Below are positions 41,726 through 50,620 of a DNA stretch of 64,000 bases, piece by piece. The first letter of the stretch is position 1. The number at the start of each line of letters is the position of its first letter. Under the pieces are notes generated by a model. That model had not been told where the DNA came from. It ran no database searches and worked only from the letters and a program-made list of their open reading frames with translations. Source of the DNA: JBBQVS01 sp964250805. GTDB taxonomy: Bacteria > Chloroflexota > Ktedonobacteria > Ktedonobacterales > Ktedonobacteraceae. Location of the stretch: positions 1 through 64,000 of the forward strand of contig CAXUHG010000004.1 of the NCBI GenBank assembly GCA_964250805.1. The letters are read 5' to 3'. The translations under genes and the position numbers were made by a program.

Positions 41726-42676
41726 TTACGCTTGGCTCTTCTTATCCCATCCACGCAAAGCATAATATCCTTCCAGTTCGTTTTGAACTGAACTGATAGC
41801 TATGATAAGTTTGTCTATAACAGCCACATTTTGAATCTTAGCACCTTGCTCCTGAGCTAAGGGAGCCAAGTCGGGAAAACGTCTCTCCGTCAGTATGTAA
41901 AGAATATGACGTGCTGCTTCTAAACGTCCCTGCTCTATTCCTTGCTCTATTCCTTGCTCTATTCCCTGTCCTATTCCTTCCTCCCTTCCTTCTCGTAGTA
42001 TCTCTTGATAGATCGGCGTGTCTCTAAATATGTCATGCATTTCTCGAAACCTCCTGATAAGCCATTCATGGTCTACTGCGCTCTTTTTTTGTAGGACAAA
42101 CGAAGCCAAAGTATAACCAATTGTCTCCAATTCAGTTACCTGTGTTTCGGCCTCTCTCTGTTCTTTCAATTTTGCAAACATACGATTTATAACTTCGCGG
42201 CTAGCTCCTCCTTGCGTCAATGGCAAAAGCGGAAGCAAAGTTACAGAGTCTATATTCAAAATATCGTCAGGCGTCAGTTGCCCTATCTCGATGCTTTCAA
42301 AGCGAAACTCGTGAATTAGTTCTCCATCAGGAAACGTTATGCGAAACGGTGATTGTGGTACAGTTCCATCTTTCAAAAGATAAATTACACATGAGAAAAC
42401 CGGTAGCTTATGAGCATTCCTTGCTAATACATTATACAGCAAAAGTCGCTCTGACATATCCTTATCATTGTATGTCTGAAACTCGATATGGAGCAACATA
42501 CGTTGTCCGCTTACCATTACCTGTAGCAGTATGTCAACCTCTCGCTGCAAACTTTCTAGTTCAGAAGGTTGTTCGCTAAGATAAGTTGCATTCGGAATGA
42601 GCCATTGTACAAACTCATTTGGATTGACATGGATGAGCCGCTTTAGAGTCGAGTCCCACGATTTCGTTTTTGCCAC
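41726..42676 (-). CDS. Rpn-type PD-(D/E)XK nuclease family protein (transposase-like)
   Basis: 316 residues. The N-terminal nuclease core is recognisable: WDSTLKRLIHVNPNEFVQWL, then VDILLQVMVSGQRMLLHIEFQTYND with the D...E-x-Q (E-F-Q in place of E-x-K) catalytic strand, and RLLLYNVLARN, PVFSCVIYLL. Near the C-terminus a 4-residue GIEQ unit repeats in tandem (DNA at about 41938-41985), as often seen in this family. The start is GTG at 42676 with AGGGGG 10 bases upstream; 17 further codons are open but lack a site. A related tail fragment is at 6305-6697. Confidence 0.8.
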   Translation of the reverse strand: MAKTKSWDSTLKRLIHVNPNEFVQWLIPNATYLSEQPSELESLQREVDILLQVMVSGQRMLLHIEFQTYNDKDMSERLLLYNVLARNAHKLPVFSCVIYLLKDGTVPQSPFRITFPDGELIHEFRFESIEIGQLTPDDILNIDSVTLLPLLPLTQGGASREVINRMFAKLKEQREAETQVTELETIGYTLASFVLQKKSAVDHEWLIRRFREMHDIFRDTPIYQEILREGREEGIGQGIEQGIEQGIEQGRLEAARHILYILTERRFPDLAPLAQEQGAKIQNVAVIDKLIIAISSVQNELEGYYALRGWDKKSQA

Positions 42677-42806
42677 AATATACTTACCCCCTAAGTTCTT
42701 GTTCAGTGAGTGTAACATGGAAGCCATCTATTGTCGAGCTATTAAGCAAGCATATTTCTTGCCTCTCTCTACCCACAAACAGGGTCAAATATGCTAGGAT
42801 ATGCTT

Positions 42807-44132
42807 ATGAAGATAAGACAACTGAGCCTTACGCTCTTGCTGTGCATGACGCTCCTGAGTGCGTGCGCAATTGGCAATACACCACAACCGAACACACAAA
42901 AGACGCCCACATCTACCGTATGTAATGTGACTGAAGCAGTACACATCGCCAGCACTAGCACGTTGCCTGCTGCTACGGGAAATTGGCCTACATTTCATGG
43001 CGATATCAACCGCGATGGTGCGGCACCGACGAACGGAAACAGAAATACGCTTCATCTGGCGTGGACGTTTTGTACGGGTGGGGCTGTCTTCTCTTCGCCT
43101 ATTGTACAAGATGGTGTAGCGTATATCGCTTCGACCAGTACGACGCTTACCGCGATAGATATTGCGAGCGCGAGAATGCTGTGGCAAATTCAGGCAGGAG
43201 ACGCTTTTTATGGCACACCAGCTCTCCTGAATGGCGTACTCTATGTAGGCTCACTTGATGGAACTATCTACGCCGTCAACACGAAGGATGGCTTTGTACG
43301 CTGGCACACACAAATTGACACGCTAGGGGCGAAGATATGGTCTTCGCCGGCAATCGCAAATGGACTACTTGTCATTGGAGCTGCCTCGACTTTGAGCGAA
43401 AATCCGAAGCGAGCGGGTCAGGTTCTGGCCTTTGATACGACAACAGGGAAGATGCGCTGGCGTGCCTATATAGAGCAAGGCGGCAAAGCAGGTGGAGGCG
43501 TTTGGAGTTCGCCCGCGATTGACGTAGCAAGCAAAACGGTTTATGTAGGAACGGGCGATCCCGATGATGGTGTCGAGGCTCTGAACTTGCAGACGGGTCG
43601 CGTTCTCTGGCACTGGCGTTCTGTGGTTCAGGATATTGGCGATACCGATGTCGGTGCTGGACCCTTGCTCTATCACAATGACAAGAAACAACTTCGCGTC
43701 GTAGTTGGTGGCAAGAACGGCAACGTCTATAACCTTGATGGCAAAACAGGAAAACTGCTCTGGCACACGATGATAGGCCAGCATGTCTTTAGTTCGCCCA
43801 GCTACACGAACGGCGTACTCTACACGATTGGTCTCACGGGACACTCAGCAACGGTATCTGTACTCGACGCACAGACAGGTAAAGCTCGCTGGCATTACGA
43901 CATACCCACAATCATCTACGCCTCACCAGCGGTCTCCGGGCAAGCACTCTACGTTGCAACAGGCGATGCCTTTGTAGCAGGGGACGGAGGCATAATCGTG
44001 CTAAACACCACGAATGGGCAACAGATACAATCTATCAATGTGCATAGTGCTATGACCTCATCGCCAGCCGTTCTCTCCACATGGCTGCTGGTTGGGGCAC
44101 GCGATGGCAACTTGTACGCATACATTCGCTAG
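42807..44132 (+). CDS. PQQ-binding-like beta-propeller lipoprotein
   Basis: 441 residues. The lipobox LLSAC marks it as a lipoprotein. The mature part opens with WPTFHGDINRDGAAP, typical of BamB/PQQ-dehydrogenase-like propellers, followed by about seven blades with the repeated pattern (V)YVGS.DG.(I/L)YA(L)D..TG..RW. Tryptophan-docking motifs recur (TGKMRWRA, TGRVLWHW, TGKLLWHT, TGKARWHY). No obvious catalytic residues, so a binding or scaffold role outside the membrane is more likely than dehydrogenase activity. The ATG at 42807 has AGGA 8 bases before; one more ATG is at 42801. Confidence 0.85.
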   Translation: MKIRQLSLTLLLCMTLLSACAIGNTPQPNTQKTPTSTVCNVTEAVHIASTSTLPAATGNWPTFHGDINRDGAAPTNGNRNTLHLAWTFCTGGAVFSSPIVQDGVAYIASTSTTLTAIDIASARMLWQIQAGDAFYGTPALLNGVLYVGSLDGTIYAVNTKDGFVRWHTQIDTLGAKIWSSPAIANGLLVIGAASTLSENPKRAGQVLAFDTTTGKMRWRAYIEQGGKAGGGVWSSPAIDVASKTVYVGTGDPDDGVEALNLQTGRVLWHWRSVVQDIGDTDVGAGPLLYHNDKKQLRVVVGGKNGNVYNLDGKTGKLLWHTMIGQHVFSSPSYTNGVLYTIGLTGHSATVSVLDAQTGKARWHYDIPTIIYASPAVSGQALYVATGDAFVAGDGGIIVLNTTNGQQIQSINVHSAMTSSPAVLSTWLLVGARDGNLYAYIR

Positions 44133-44271
44133 AGCTTTCAGCTTTTCTAAGAGCACAGAAGAGCCAGCACTCCGATAAAACGCAACTTTTCATGTCTGTT
44201 ACGCGTGTATTAAGAGAACAATATAAGAATTTCTATAGGTTCTATAAAAATCATAAAAAGGAAGCGTACCT

Positions 44272-45135
44272 ATGTCAACGACAGAACAATCAACGGTGAT
44301 CGGCGTCTTCCGAGACCGTGCGATAGCAGATGCCGCCATCCGTGAACTACATCAAGCAGGCTTCAGAGATGACCAGATACATCTCATGGGACACAGCGGG
44401 GGCGGCAATGCGTTAGAAGGTCTCAAGAATCTCTTCTCTTCAAAACACACTACAACGACGACTGACACTGCCGACGAACTGACGCAGGCGGGCATCGGAC
44501 AGGATAATATCGCCTATTATCAGCAGGAAATTGAAGCAGGAAACTTCATCGTCGCAGTTCAATCCTATGGGCAGCAGAGGCAGGCAAGAGATATTCTCTA
44601 TCAACATGGTGCCTACGATGCTTCAACAGATGAGAGTCGCATTGGCGGCGGTGGACGCGTCATTCCTGTGCGTGAAGAGCGGCTACACGTAGACAAACAG
44701 GTTGTGCAGACAGGTGAGGTGGTTATTCGCAAGCGCGTCATCACCGAGAACAAAACTTTCACCATTCCTGTTACGCGCGAAGAGGTGACTATTGAACGTC
44801 TTCCCGCACGCAACGCTGCTGTGTCCACGTCTAACACACAGACGCCTAGCAATGACACATTACTTGACCGTAGAACTGATCTTGATCAAACCGATGCCCC
44901 TGTTACCGACGGTCGAGAGATGCTCAACCACGATGGCACAATTCGCATTCTTGTGCGCGAGGAACAGGTGACATTCAACAAACAACCTGTCGTTATCGAA
45001 GAGATTCTTGTACGCAAACAGCAGGTACAGGAAAACAGAGAGATATCCGACACGCTGAAACGCGAAGAGGTACATATCGAACACAGCGGAAACATCATCA
45101 TACACGATGACGGAGCAGATACAAAAGCGCAATAA
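44272..45135 (+). CDS. YsnF/AvaK domain stress protein
   Basis: 287 residues. The N-terminus (VIGVFRDRAIADAAIRELHQAGF) is a general-stress YflT-like fold. Two YsnF/AvaK (DUF2382) units follow: IPVREERLHVDKQVVQTGEVVIRKRV and a second, LVREEQVTFNKQPVVIEEILVRKQQV. Bacillus YsnF is a general stress protein of unknown mechanism. The last codons (A-Q-stop) lie inside the 35-bp palindrome shared with the PP2C gene. Confidence 0.88.
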   Translation: MSTTEQSTVIGVFRDRAIADAAIRELHQAGFRDDQIHLMGHSGGGNALEGLKNLFSSKHTTTTTDTADELTQAGIGQDNIAYYQQEIEAGNFIVAVQSYGQQRQARDILYQHGAYDASTDESRIGGGGRVIPVREERLHVDKQVVQTGEVVIRKRVITENKTFTIPVTREEVTIERLPARNAAVSTSNTQTPSNDTLLDRRTDLDQTDAPVTDGREMLNHDGTIRILVREEQVTFNKQPVVIEEILVRKQQVQENREISDTLKREEVHIEHSGNIIIHDDGADTKAQ

Positions 45136-45202
45136 ATCTGTACATGCTAAAAGTTCTTGTGACAAATGTCACAAGAACTTTTAGCATGTACAGATTTATT
45201 GC
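45129..45202. terminator. 35-bp perfect hairpin containing both stop codons
   Basis: Arms 45129-45163 and 45168-45202 pair perfectly, 4-base loop. Both convergent proteins end in Gln-stop (CAATAA), because the same arm sequence encodes both ends. Confidence 0.92.
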
Positions 45203-46227
45203 ACCAGTGAGACGCGTATCACAGCGGCTGTAATGTTGTCTGTGCCACCATTCTCGTTTGCACGCGCGATCAAGCGTTGCACACTCTCTTCTGGCTCGTA
45301 CTGCTCGACGATTGCGCGTATCTCGTCCTCATTCACCAGTCCATGCAAGCCATCGGTGCATAGCACGAGAATATCCTTGTCTTGCACTTGCTCAGCACCA
45401 ACATAAACCTCTATGTCGCGTGTCTCACCAAGACAGCGTACAATCACATTCCCTTTACCTTGAGCCTCGGCCTCTTCTCGCGTCATCGCACCAGTACGCA
45501 CTTGTTCCGCTACCCACGAATGGTCTTCCGCAAGCTGTCGCATCTGTCCAGCTCGAAGTAAGTAGACGAAGCTATCACCAGCATTGGCGATATAAACGGT
45601 GTTATCTTTGAGTACAGCAGCAACGCAGGTTGTACCCATGTGCATGTCATGATCGAAAATGGCTCTATTTGCTTGTTCGACGGATGCACGCAATGCAGCA
45701 GCAATATCATTCCGAGCATCCTGATAATAAGTGTCACGTACCGTATTCACCGCGAGTTCGCTTGCAACCTCGCCTTTAGTATGACCACCCATACCATCGG
45801 CTACGACGAACAATGCTCCTTTTTGCGCCATCACCTGTGCATCTGTCGGCACAACGGAGACGACGTTATCTTCGTTGTTCGCGCGTTTCAGCCCGATATC
45901 GGTACGAGCAGCGGTGTCCAGTGTTAGTAAACTCATGAATCGATACTCCTTTTCTTGCAAACCGAACAAACGTCTCAACAGACCAATGCTTGCCCTGACC
46001 TGTTCAGAGCAAACGCTAACAACAAAATCGGGCAGGACGAGCCTCCATAATCGTACAAGTCCTACTACGCCCTCTTGCCACACAGTATCGCGGTAGTAAT
46101 CGCGAAATGTTTGCAGCATCTCGCGTCCATACATGCGACGAAACGTAGGTGGATACAGCCATAAGAGAGCACGATACAACATTTCGGAGCGCGGAACTCG
46201 TCGCGGTTGTACAGGTTGTATACTCAT
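45196..46227 (-). CDS. Permease-prefix-like domain fused to a PP2C protein phosphatase
   Basis: 343 residues. Residues 1-90 (LYRALLWLYPPTFRRMYGREMLQTFRDYYRD) match the prefix domain usually found before permeases under PadR control. Residues 98-343 form a complete PP2C Ser/Thr phosphatase: RTDIGLKRANNEDN, VADGMGGHTKGEVAS, ANAGDSFVYLL, CTDGLHGLV and ENGGTDNITAAV, including the metal aspartates. Remarkably, AAAGGAGT lies 8 bases before the internal ATG at 45936, which is where a free-standing PP2C would start, so a separate phosphatase is probably also made. The start overlaps padR by 4 bases. Confidence 0.85.
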   Translation of the reverse strand: MSIQPVQPRRVPRSEMLYRALLWLYPPTFRRMYGREMLQTFRDYYRDTVWQEGVVGLVRLWRLVLPDFVVSVCSEQVRASIGLLRRLFGLQEKEYRFMSLLTLDTAARTDIGLKRANNEDNVVSVVPTDAQVMAQKGALFVVADGMGGHTKGEVASELAVNTVRDTYYQDARNDIAAALRASVEQANRAIFDHDMHMGTTCVAAVLKDNTVYIANAGDSFVYLLRAGQMRQLAEDHSWVAEQVRTGAMTREEAEAQGKGNVIVRCLGETRDIEVYVGAEQVQDKDILVLCTDGLHGLVNEDEIRAIVEQYEPEESVQRLIARANENGGTDNITAAVIRVSLVQ

Positions 46228-46604
46228 GCGATACCCCCTGTCGTATCCAATCCTGGCAAGAGATGCTTGCTATGCGCTACGCGTAACAACTGTTCCAGAC
46301 GCCGAGCCTCAGCCTGTGCCACCCTTTGCCCGAAATCTGTGAGACGATAGTAACGCCGACGCTCATCGTCTAGTTCAGGATCGGGTCGCGCTCCCGACTC
46401 GACAATCAAGCCATCGTTCAACATGCGCTTAATCGAGCCGTACAACGTCCCAGGACCCATTCGCAACTCGCCATTCGTGTGTAGCGCAACCTCTTGCATA
46501 ATGCTGTAGCCATGCCGCTCAGTTCCAACGAGAGCTAATAGGATATGGAAGACTGCTGGCGTGAGTGGAAGCAGTGATTCGGGTTCACGTTCAGTATTTT
46601 TCAT
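46224..46604 (-). CDS. PadR family transcriptional regulator
   Basis: 126 residues from the ATG at 46604, 4 bases after AGGAGG. PadR winged helix: LTPAVFHILLALVGTERHGYSIMQEV, then LRMGPGTLYGSIKRMLNDGLIVE, ERRRYYRLTDFGQRVAQAEARRLEQLL. It probably represses its own operon with the prefix-PP2C gene. An inverted repeat (46619-46668) directly upstream of the ribosome site may be the operator. Confidence 0.9.
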   Translation of the reverse strand: MKNTEREPESLLPLTPAVFHILLALVGTERHGYSIMQEVALHTNGELRMGPGTLYGSIKRMLNDGLIVESGARPDPELDDERRRYYRLTDFGQRVAQAEARRLEQLLRVAHSKHLLPGLDTTGGIA

Positions 46605-46618
46605 TGTGCCTCCTCGCA

Positions 46619-46668
46619 CAGGATAATATATCGCCAACGGATGTATCCGTTGGCAATATATTATCCTG
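46619..46668. promoter_or_regulatory. Inverted repeat in the padR 5' region
   Basis: Arms CAGGATAATATA..CGCCAACGGAT (46619-46642) and their complement (46645-46668) pair with one bulge and a GT centre. The repeat ends 15 bases before the padR start and lies between divergent genes. It could be an operator, or a leader hairpin hindering translation. Confidence 0.6.
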
Positions 46669-46774
46669 AATCAGCTATTTTGTCAAGGGTAGAAATATCC
46701 GACAATTTTAGCTTAGCCAATCGTGGATATGTCTGTTATGCTATATGTAATAGCAATTTGATATATGTATCGAG

Positions 46775-48451
46775 ATGAGAACTTTGGAAAAAATACTTTT
46801 TACACGCCGCCAACGCTTCTGGACTGGCTTTATTGCAGGGCTTGGCGCGGGCATCATAGCGACAGTGCTGATGTTGCTCTTGAGCGTCACCCTCAACGGG
46901 GTCTCGCTGCCGGAGGTCTTCGGCTCGGCTCTGACGCAATTGATGTCGCCAACAACCTTCAATACGTTGCATCAACTGATTGGTGGTGACGCCAAACATT
47001 ACTTTTTTTACTGCATCATTGTAGGGCAATGCCTTGTGTTCGCGCTTGCTGGCGGTCTCTGTACACTGTGGACAGGCTCGTTTCGAGCCGAGAAGACGGG
47101 CCAGGAGAAACTGCATTGGAGCGCGGGTCTGTTAGTTGCACTGGTACTTTTGTTATTCACGGGACTTCTCTTGTTGCCAGTTACTGGCTTTGGCCTTTTT
47201 GGTTTTCGTCTTGTCATTGGCCCACTCAATACCACGCTTAGTCTTGCAATCGTTGGTGTTGTCTTTGGTGGCCTGTTTGTCTTGTTACAAAATCAATTAG
47301 TGGCGCGGCGTATACGACTCCTCAATGCGCCATTAGAGGTGCGTCAAAAGAGTGAGACGCGGCGCGAGCTTGTGTTACGCGGCATTCAAATTGTCGGACT
47401 CGGTGCGCTAGGTGTGTTCGCGTGGCGTTTTATTACAAGCGCAGGAGATATCACTACGGGCGGCGGTGGTGGAGCAACTAGTACATCCCTTGGTCTATTA
47501 CAAGGATACAAGCCTAAGATCGTACCCGCACCAGTGCCAAACTACGGGAATATCCAGCAGGTACCATTGCTCTCGAAAGAGATCACATCGAACGATCAGT
47601 ACTATATCGTCTCGAAAAATCTCTTCTCTGATCCCTCGGTCAACGGGGACACATGGCACCTTTCGGTATCCGGTGAGATTGAACACAGCTTCTCGCTCAG
47701 TTATAAAGATCTACTGGCACTACCAACAAAACAGCAGTACGAGTCCATGATGTGCATTAGTAATGAGGTTGGTGGTCCCTACATGAGCAGTGCGCTCTGG
47801 GAGGGTATTCCGCTCGCGGATCTGCTCGCTCGTGGGGGCGCGATAAAACCAGGGGCGACAAAGGTTGTTCTCTACGCTGCCGATGACTACAGCGATAGCA
47901 TTCACCTCTCTAAAGCACTGGAACCGACGACATTGCTAGCTCTACGCATGAACGGGACCACCCTCCCACAGGGACACGGCTTTCCCTTACGTCTACTTGT
48001 CCCTGGTATCTATGGCATGAAGCATGTCAAATGGATTACGCGCATAGAGGTTGTCAATACAGACTTTCAAGGCTACTGGCAAGAGCGCGGATGGAGCGAC
48101 CCCGCACCACTACGCATGACCTCACGCATCGACACACCACTGACGGGTGCAACACTAACAGCTAACAAAACCACATATATAGCGGGTGTAGCTTTTTCTG
48201 GTAACAAGGGCATCAGCGAGGTTGATGTCAGTTTTGACAATGGCAAAACATGGAACAAAACTACGCTTAAACGTCCACTATCGGCTCTAACATGGGTGCT
48301 ATGGGAACTCTCATGGCAACCACCAGTAGGCACGTATACGGCAATCGTGCGTGCCATCGACGCGCAAGGCAACGTGCAGGACCCCAATATCGCGCCACCT
48401 CTGCCCGACGGCTCGACTGGCTACCACACCATCGAACTCACCGTGAAATAA
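46775..48451 (+). CDS. Membrane molybdopterin-dependent oxidoreductase (sulfite oxidase/YedY-like)
   Basis: 558 residues. Five hydrophobic helices fill residues 15-225 (FIAGLGAGIIATVLMLLLSV, LLVALVLLLFTGLLLLPVTGF and others). The extracytoplasmic oxidoreductase domain has SLSYKDLLALPTKQQYESMMCISNEVGG, where the Cys coordinates molybdenum, then LWEGIPLADLLARGG, GHGFPLRLLVPGIYGMKHVKWITRIEV, and a C-terminal Mo-co dimerisation fold. Likely reduces or oxidises a small S- or N-oxide, with electrons through the membrane part. A MoaB/MogA gene occurs at 61622 in the same window. No strong ribosome site is seen. Confidence 0.87.
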   Translation: MRTLEKILFTRRQRFWTGFIAGLGAGIIATVLMLLLSVTLNGVSLPEVFGSALTQLMSPTTFNTLHQLIGGDAKHYFFYCIIVGQCLVFALAGGLCTLWTGSFRAEKTGQEKLHWSAGLLVALVLLLFTGLLLLPVTGFGLFGFRLVIGPLNTTLSLAIVGVVFGGLFVLLQNQLVARRIRLLNAPLEVRQKSETRRELVLRGIQIVGLGALGVFAWRFITSAGDITTGGGGGATSTSLGLLQGYKPKIVPAPVPNYGNIQQVPLLSKEITSNDQYYIVSKNLFSDPSVNGDTWHLSVSGEIEHSFSLSYKDLLALPTKQQYESMMCISNEVGGPYMSSALWEGIPLADLLARGGAIKPGATKVVLYAADDYSDSIHLSKALEPTTLLALRMNGTTLPQGHGFPLRLLVPGIYGMKHVKWITRIEVVNTDFQGYWQERGWSDPAPLRMTSRIDTPLTGATLTANKTTYIAGVAFSGNKGISEVDVSFDNGKTWNKTTLKRPLSALTWVLWELSWQPPVGTYTAIVRAIDAQGNVQDPNIAPPLPDGSTGYHTIELTVK

Positions 48452-48453
48452 AT

Positions 48454-48523
48454 GGAAAGATAATTTTGCCCATTTCTTCATTCCGACACGTCAGAATGAA
48501 GAAATGGGCAAAATTATCTTTCC
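48454..48523. terminator. 30-bp hairpin terminator after the molybdo-oxidoreductase gene
   Basis: Arms 48454-48483 and 48494-48523 are exactly complementary. The loop contains a further GAC/GTC pair. It lies 2 bases after the TAA. The next gene is on the same strand. Confidence 0.88.
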
Positions 48524-48738
48524 AACAACATCCCCCAAAACGCACATATACATAGACGCATGCAACTATTTTAACCACAATTCGTTATTCATTGCGAAAC
48601 GTCAAAAAGACATGGCACAACTTGTCCGCTTTTGGCCTTTTCATTGATTGTAGTATGTAGGGGGAACGACTCCTTAACAAAAACAGCGACAACACAGATA
48701 TCGGTTGGCGCGGCAAACGTTATGGGGTCGGCGGTTAT

Positions 48739-49386
48739 ATGATCGCAGGTAAGGCTATTATGGTGATGGAAGTTCAGGGGGATGAGGTAACTCGTCTACG
48801 CGCGGGTGATCCTCAGGCATTTCGTGCGCTTATGGAACGATTACAATATCCGATTACAGGATATCTTCATCGTCTTGTCGGTGAGCGTGAAGTGGCACTG
48901 GACCTTGCACAGGACACATTTCTACAAGTCTATAAAGAAATTGGTAAGACATCCTCGCATCTTGAAATAGATGCCTGGATATACCGTATTGCAACAAATT
49001 TCGGGCTACGCTATCTCAACAGAAAGAATTTGCGCCATTTCATCCCGTTCTCATTTGGCACCGACTATACAGAGAGTGAAGGACAGGATGTGAGTCATGA
49101 GGAGTCGCTCGTAGAGGCTTCATTCGAGGAGCGAACCGAGACAAGCATACTCGTTCAGGAAGCCTTCAAGCATCTCTCGCCCAAAGATGCCGCATGTGTG
49201 CAACTGCACTATGGGGACGGTTTTACATACGAGCAGATTGGGCAGATCGTCAATATTTCGGCGGAGGCGGTACGCAAACGCGTTTCGCGCGGCGTTGAAA
49301 AGTTTCGCAAGGTCTATGCTCAGGAGAATCCGCTGGTACGCTCTACTGCTAGCATCAGGCCAAGCAGTGCGTTAAATAAGCAGTGA
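48739..49386 (+). CDS. ECF-type RNA polymerase sigma factor
   Basis: About 205-215 residues. Sigma region 2: LRAGDPQAFRALMERLQYPITGYLHRLVGE, then ALDLAQDTFLQVYKEIGK and IDAWIYRIATNFGLRYLNRKN. Region 4: AFKHLSPKDAACVQLHYGDGFTYEQIGQIVNISAEAVRKRVSRGVEKFRKVY. Start candidates are 48739, 48760 and 48766; AAGG 6 bases before 48760 favours that ATG. The next gene encodes a zinc-finger anti-sigma-like protein, so activity is probably controlled by binding at the membrane. Confidence 0.9.
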   Translation: MIAGKAIMVMEVQGDEVTRLRAGDPQAFRALMERLQYPITGYLHRLVGEREVALDLAQDTFLQVYKEIGKTSSHLEIDAWIYRIATNFGLRYLNRKNLRHFIPFSFGTDYTESEGQDVSHEESLVEASFEERTETSILVQEAFKHLSPKDAACVQLHYGDGFTYEQIGQIVNISAEAVRKRVSRGVEKFRKVYAQENPLVRSTASIRPSSALNKQ

Positions 49387-49498
49387 GATGGTGAGTGTAT
49401 GTTATGAATATGTTACTTCAAATATCTTTTTTCTTACGTTCATCTTATAAAATGCTATTTTCAAAAAATGTTAGTCAGGGAGGACAAGAGAACAGCAT

Positions 49499-50248
49499 AT
49501 GAAACACCCAACTGACGACATACTACTCGCCTATGTTCGCAATCAGCAAGGTCAATGGCAAGCAGATACACGCGAACATCTTACAAGCTGCCTAATCTGT
49601 AGTAGGCGATGTGCCGAATTAAAACATATAGGGCATACGATAGAAGACTGGACGCACGGCTATCAGAAAGACGCAGCATATGCGACGGTATCGAAACGTG
49701 TCTTGCGCAATCTGCATACTGCGCAATCTGCACGTACCAAAAGTTCCTTGCGCCCAAGAATCCATTTATCTGTGGTCATGGTTTTTGCGGCACTATGTCT
49801 CATAGTGCTTGTTGGCTTCACAGCTCAACTTACAGGAAGTTTTGCCAGTCCCTTTAAGTGGAGTTCCTTGCCGTTGTTGCCTTCACATATGACTGTCAAC
49901 ACGCCACAACCACCAACAGCCACCCCTGCTATTACTACAGGGAGTGCAGGCAATGCCATTACGGCTACTATCAAAACCAATTGTACAACCGATGCAGATG
50001 TCAAGGAACACCACTTACATATCTGCGGTAGTAACTTTACTCCAGGCGGTTCTGTAGTCATCGCGTATACCCTTATCGACGGCAAAATCAAGAAACATGA
50101 TGTACAAGTTGATGAAAATGGTGCATTCATTGACATATTGAGAATAAATAGCTGTAACGACATACCTACCGCTATTGACGCGACGAATACGAAAGATAGT
50201 CGGCAGACCGTTCATTACGATAAGTATATCGAATTTGGAAACTGCTAG
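49499..50248 (+). CDS. Zinc-finger (zf-HC2-like) transmembrane anti-sigma factor
   Basis: 249 residues. The N-terminal cytoplasmic part has REHLTSCLICSRRCAEL, the H-x3-C-x2-C anti-sigma zinc motif. One membrane helix (about 88-110, VVMVFAALCLIVLVGFTAQL) is followed by a Thr/Pro-rich linker and an extracellular domain (CGSNFTPGGSVVIAYTLIDGKI, with cysteines at both ends). It pairs with the ECF sigma gene 112 bases upstream. The external domain could sense an envelope signal. GGGAGGA is rather far (about 14 bases) from the ATG. Confidence 0.82.
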   Translation: MKHPTDDILLAYVRNQQGQWQADTREHLTSCLICSRRCAELKHIGHTIEDWTHGYQKDAAYATVSKRVLRNLHTAQSARTKSSLRPRIHLSVVMVFAALCLIVLVGFTAQLTGSFASPFKWSSLPLLPSHMTVNTPQPPTATPAITTGSAGNAITATIKTNCTTDADVKEHHLHICGSNFTPGGSVVIAYTLIDGKIKKHDVQVDENGAFIDILRINSCNDIPTAIDATNTKDSRQTVHYDKYIEFGNC

Positions 50249-50319
50249 TCTTTGGAAACAACAAACACATGAAACGAAAGCTAGAACTTCGCAGCTCTCG
50301 TTCGGAAGGATAGAAGAAC

Positions 50320-50556
50320 ATGGTACGACAGTGTGCATGGTGTCTGCGACTCATGAACAATGCAGGAGAGCATCTCTCACCAGCACCACTGCCCAAAATC
50401 TACGACGCGACACATGGAATATGTAGTGTATGTGGAGTGCGGTGGATGGAGCAGGCAATGGGGACACAGGATACAGGCGAGTTTTTTTTCCAATTGCAAA
50501 CACAGAACAATGCGTCACCTTCCCTTACAGAACAAAAAACGCCAGCAACGATATAA
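50320..50556 (+). CDS. Small zinc-binding protein with two CxxC motifs
   Basis: 78 residues: CAWCLRLM near the N-terminus, then ATHGICSVCGVRW, two CxxC pairs spaced about 30 residues as in small zinc folds. The ATHGIC-x-x-C segment resembles tails seen in some response regulators. GGAAGGA lies 9 bases upstream. Follows the anti-sigma gene by 71 bases. The stop codon is in the hairpin at 50552-50620. Confidence 0.65.
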   Translation: MVRQCAWCLRLMNNAGEHLSPAPLPKIYDATHGICSVCGVRWMEQAMGTQDTGEFFFQLQTQNNASPSLTEQKTPATI

Positions 50557-50620
50557 GAACAAGAGAAAGAGCGACTCAAACGGTTTTGCCGTTTGAGTTG
50601 CTCTTTCTCTTGTTCTTATA
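50552..50620. terminator. 32-bp hairpin containing both stop codons
   Basis: Arms 50552-50583 and 50589-50620 pair with one mismatch. TAA of the zinc protein (50554-50556) and TAA of the hydrolase (50616-50618) lie in opposite arms. Confidence 0.9.
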
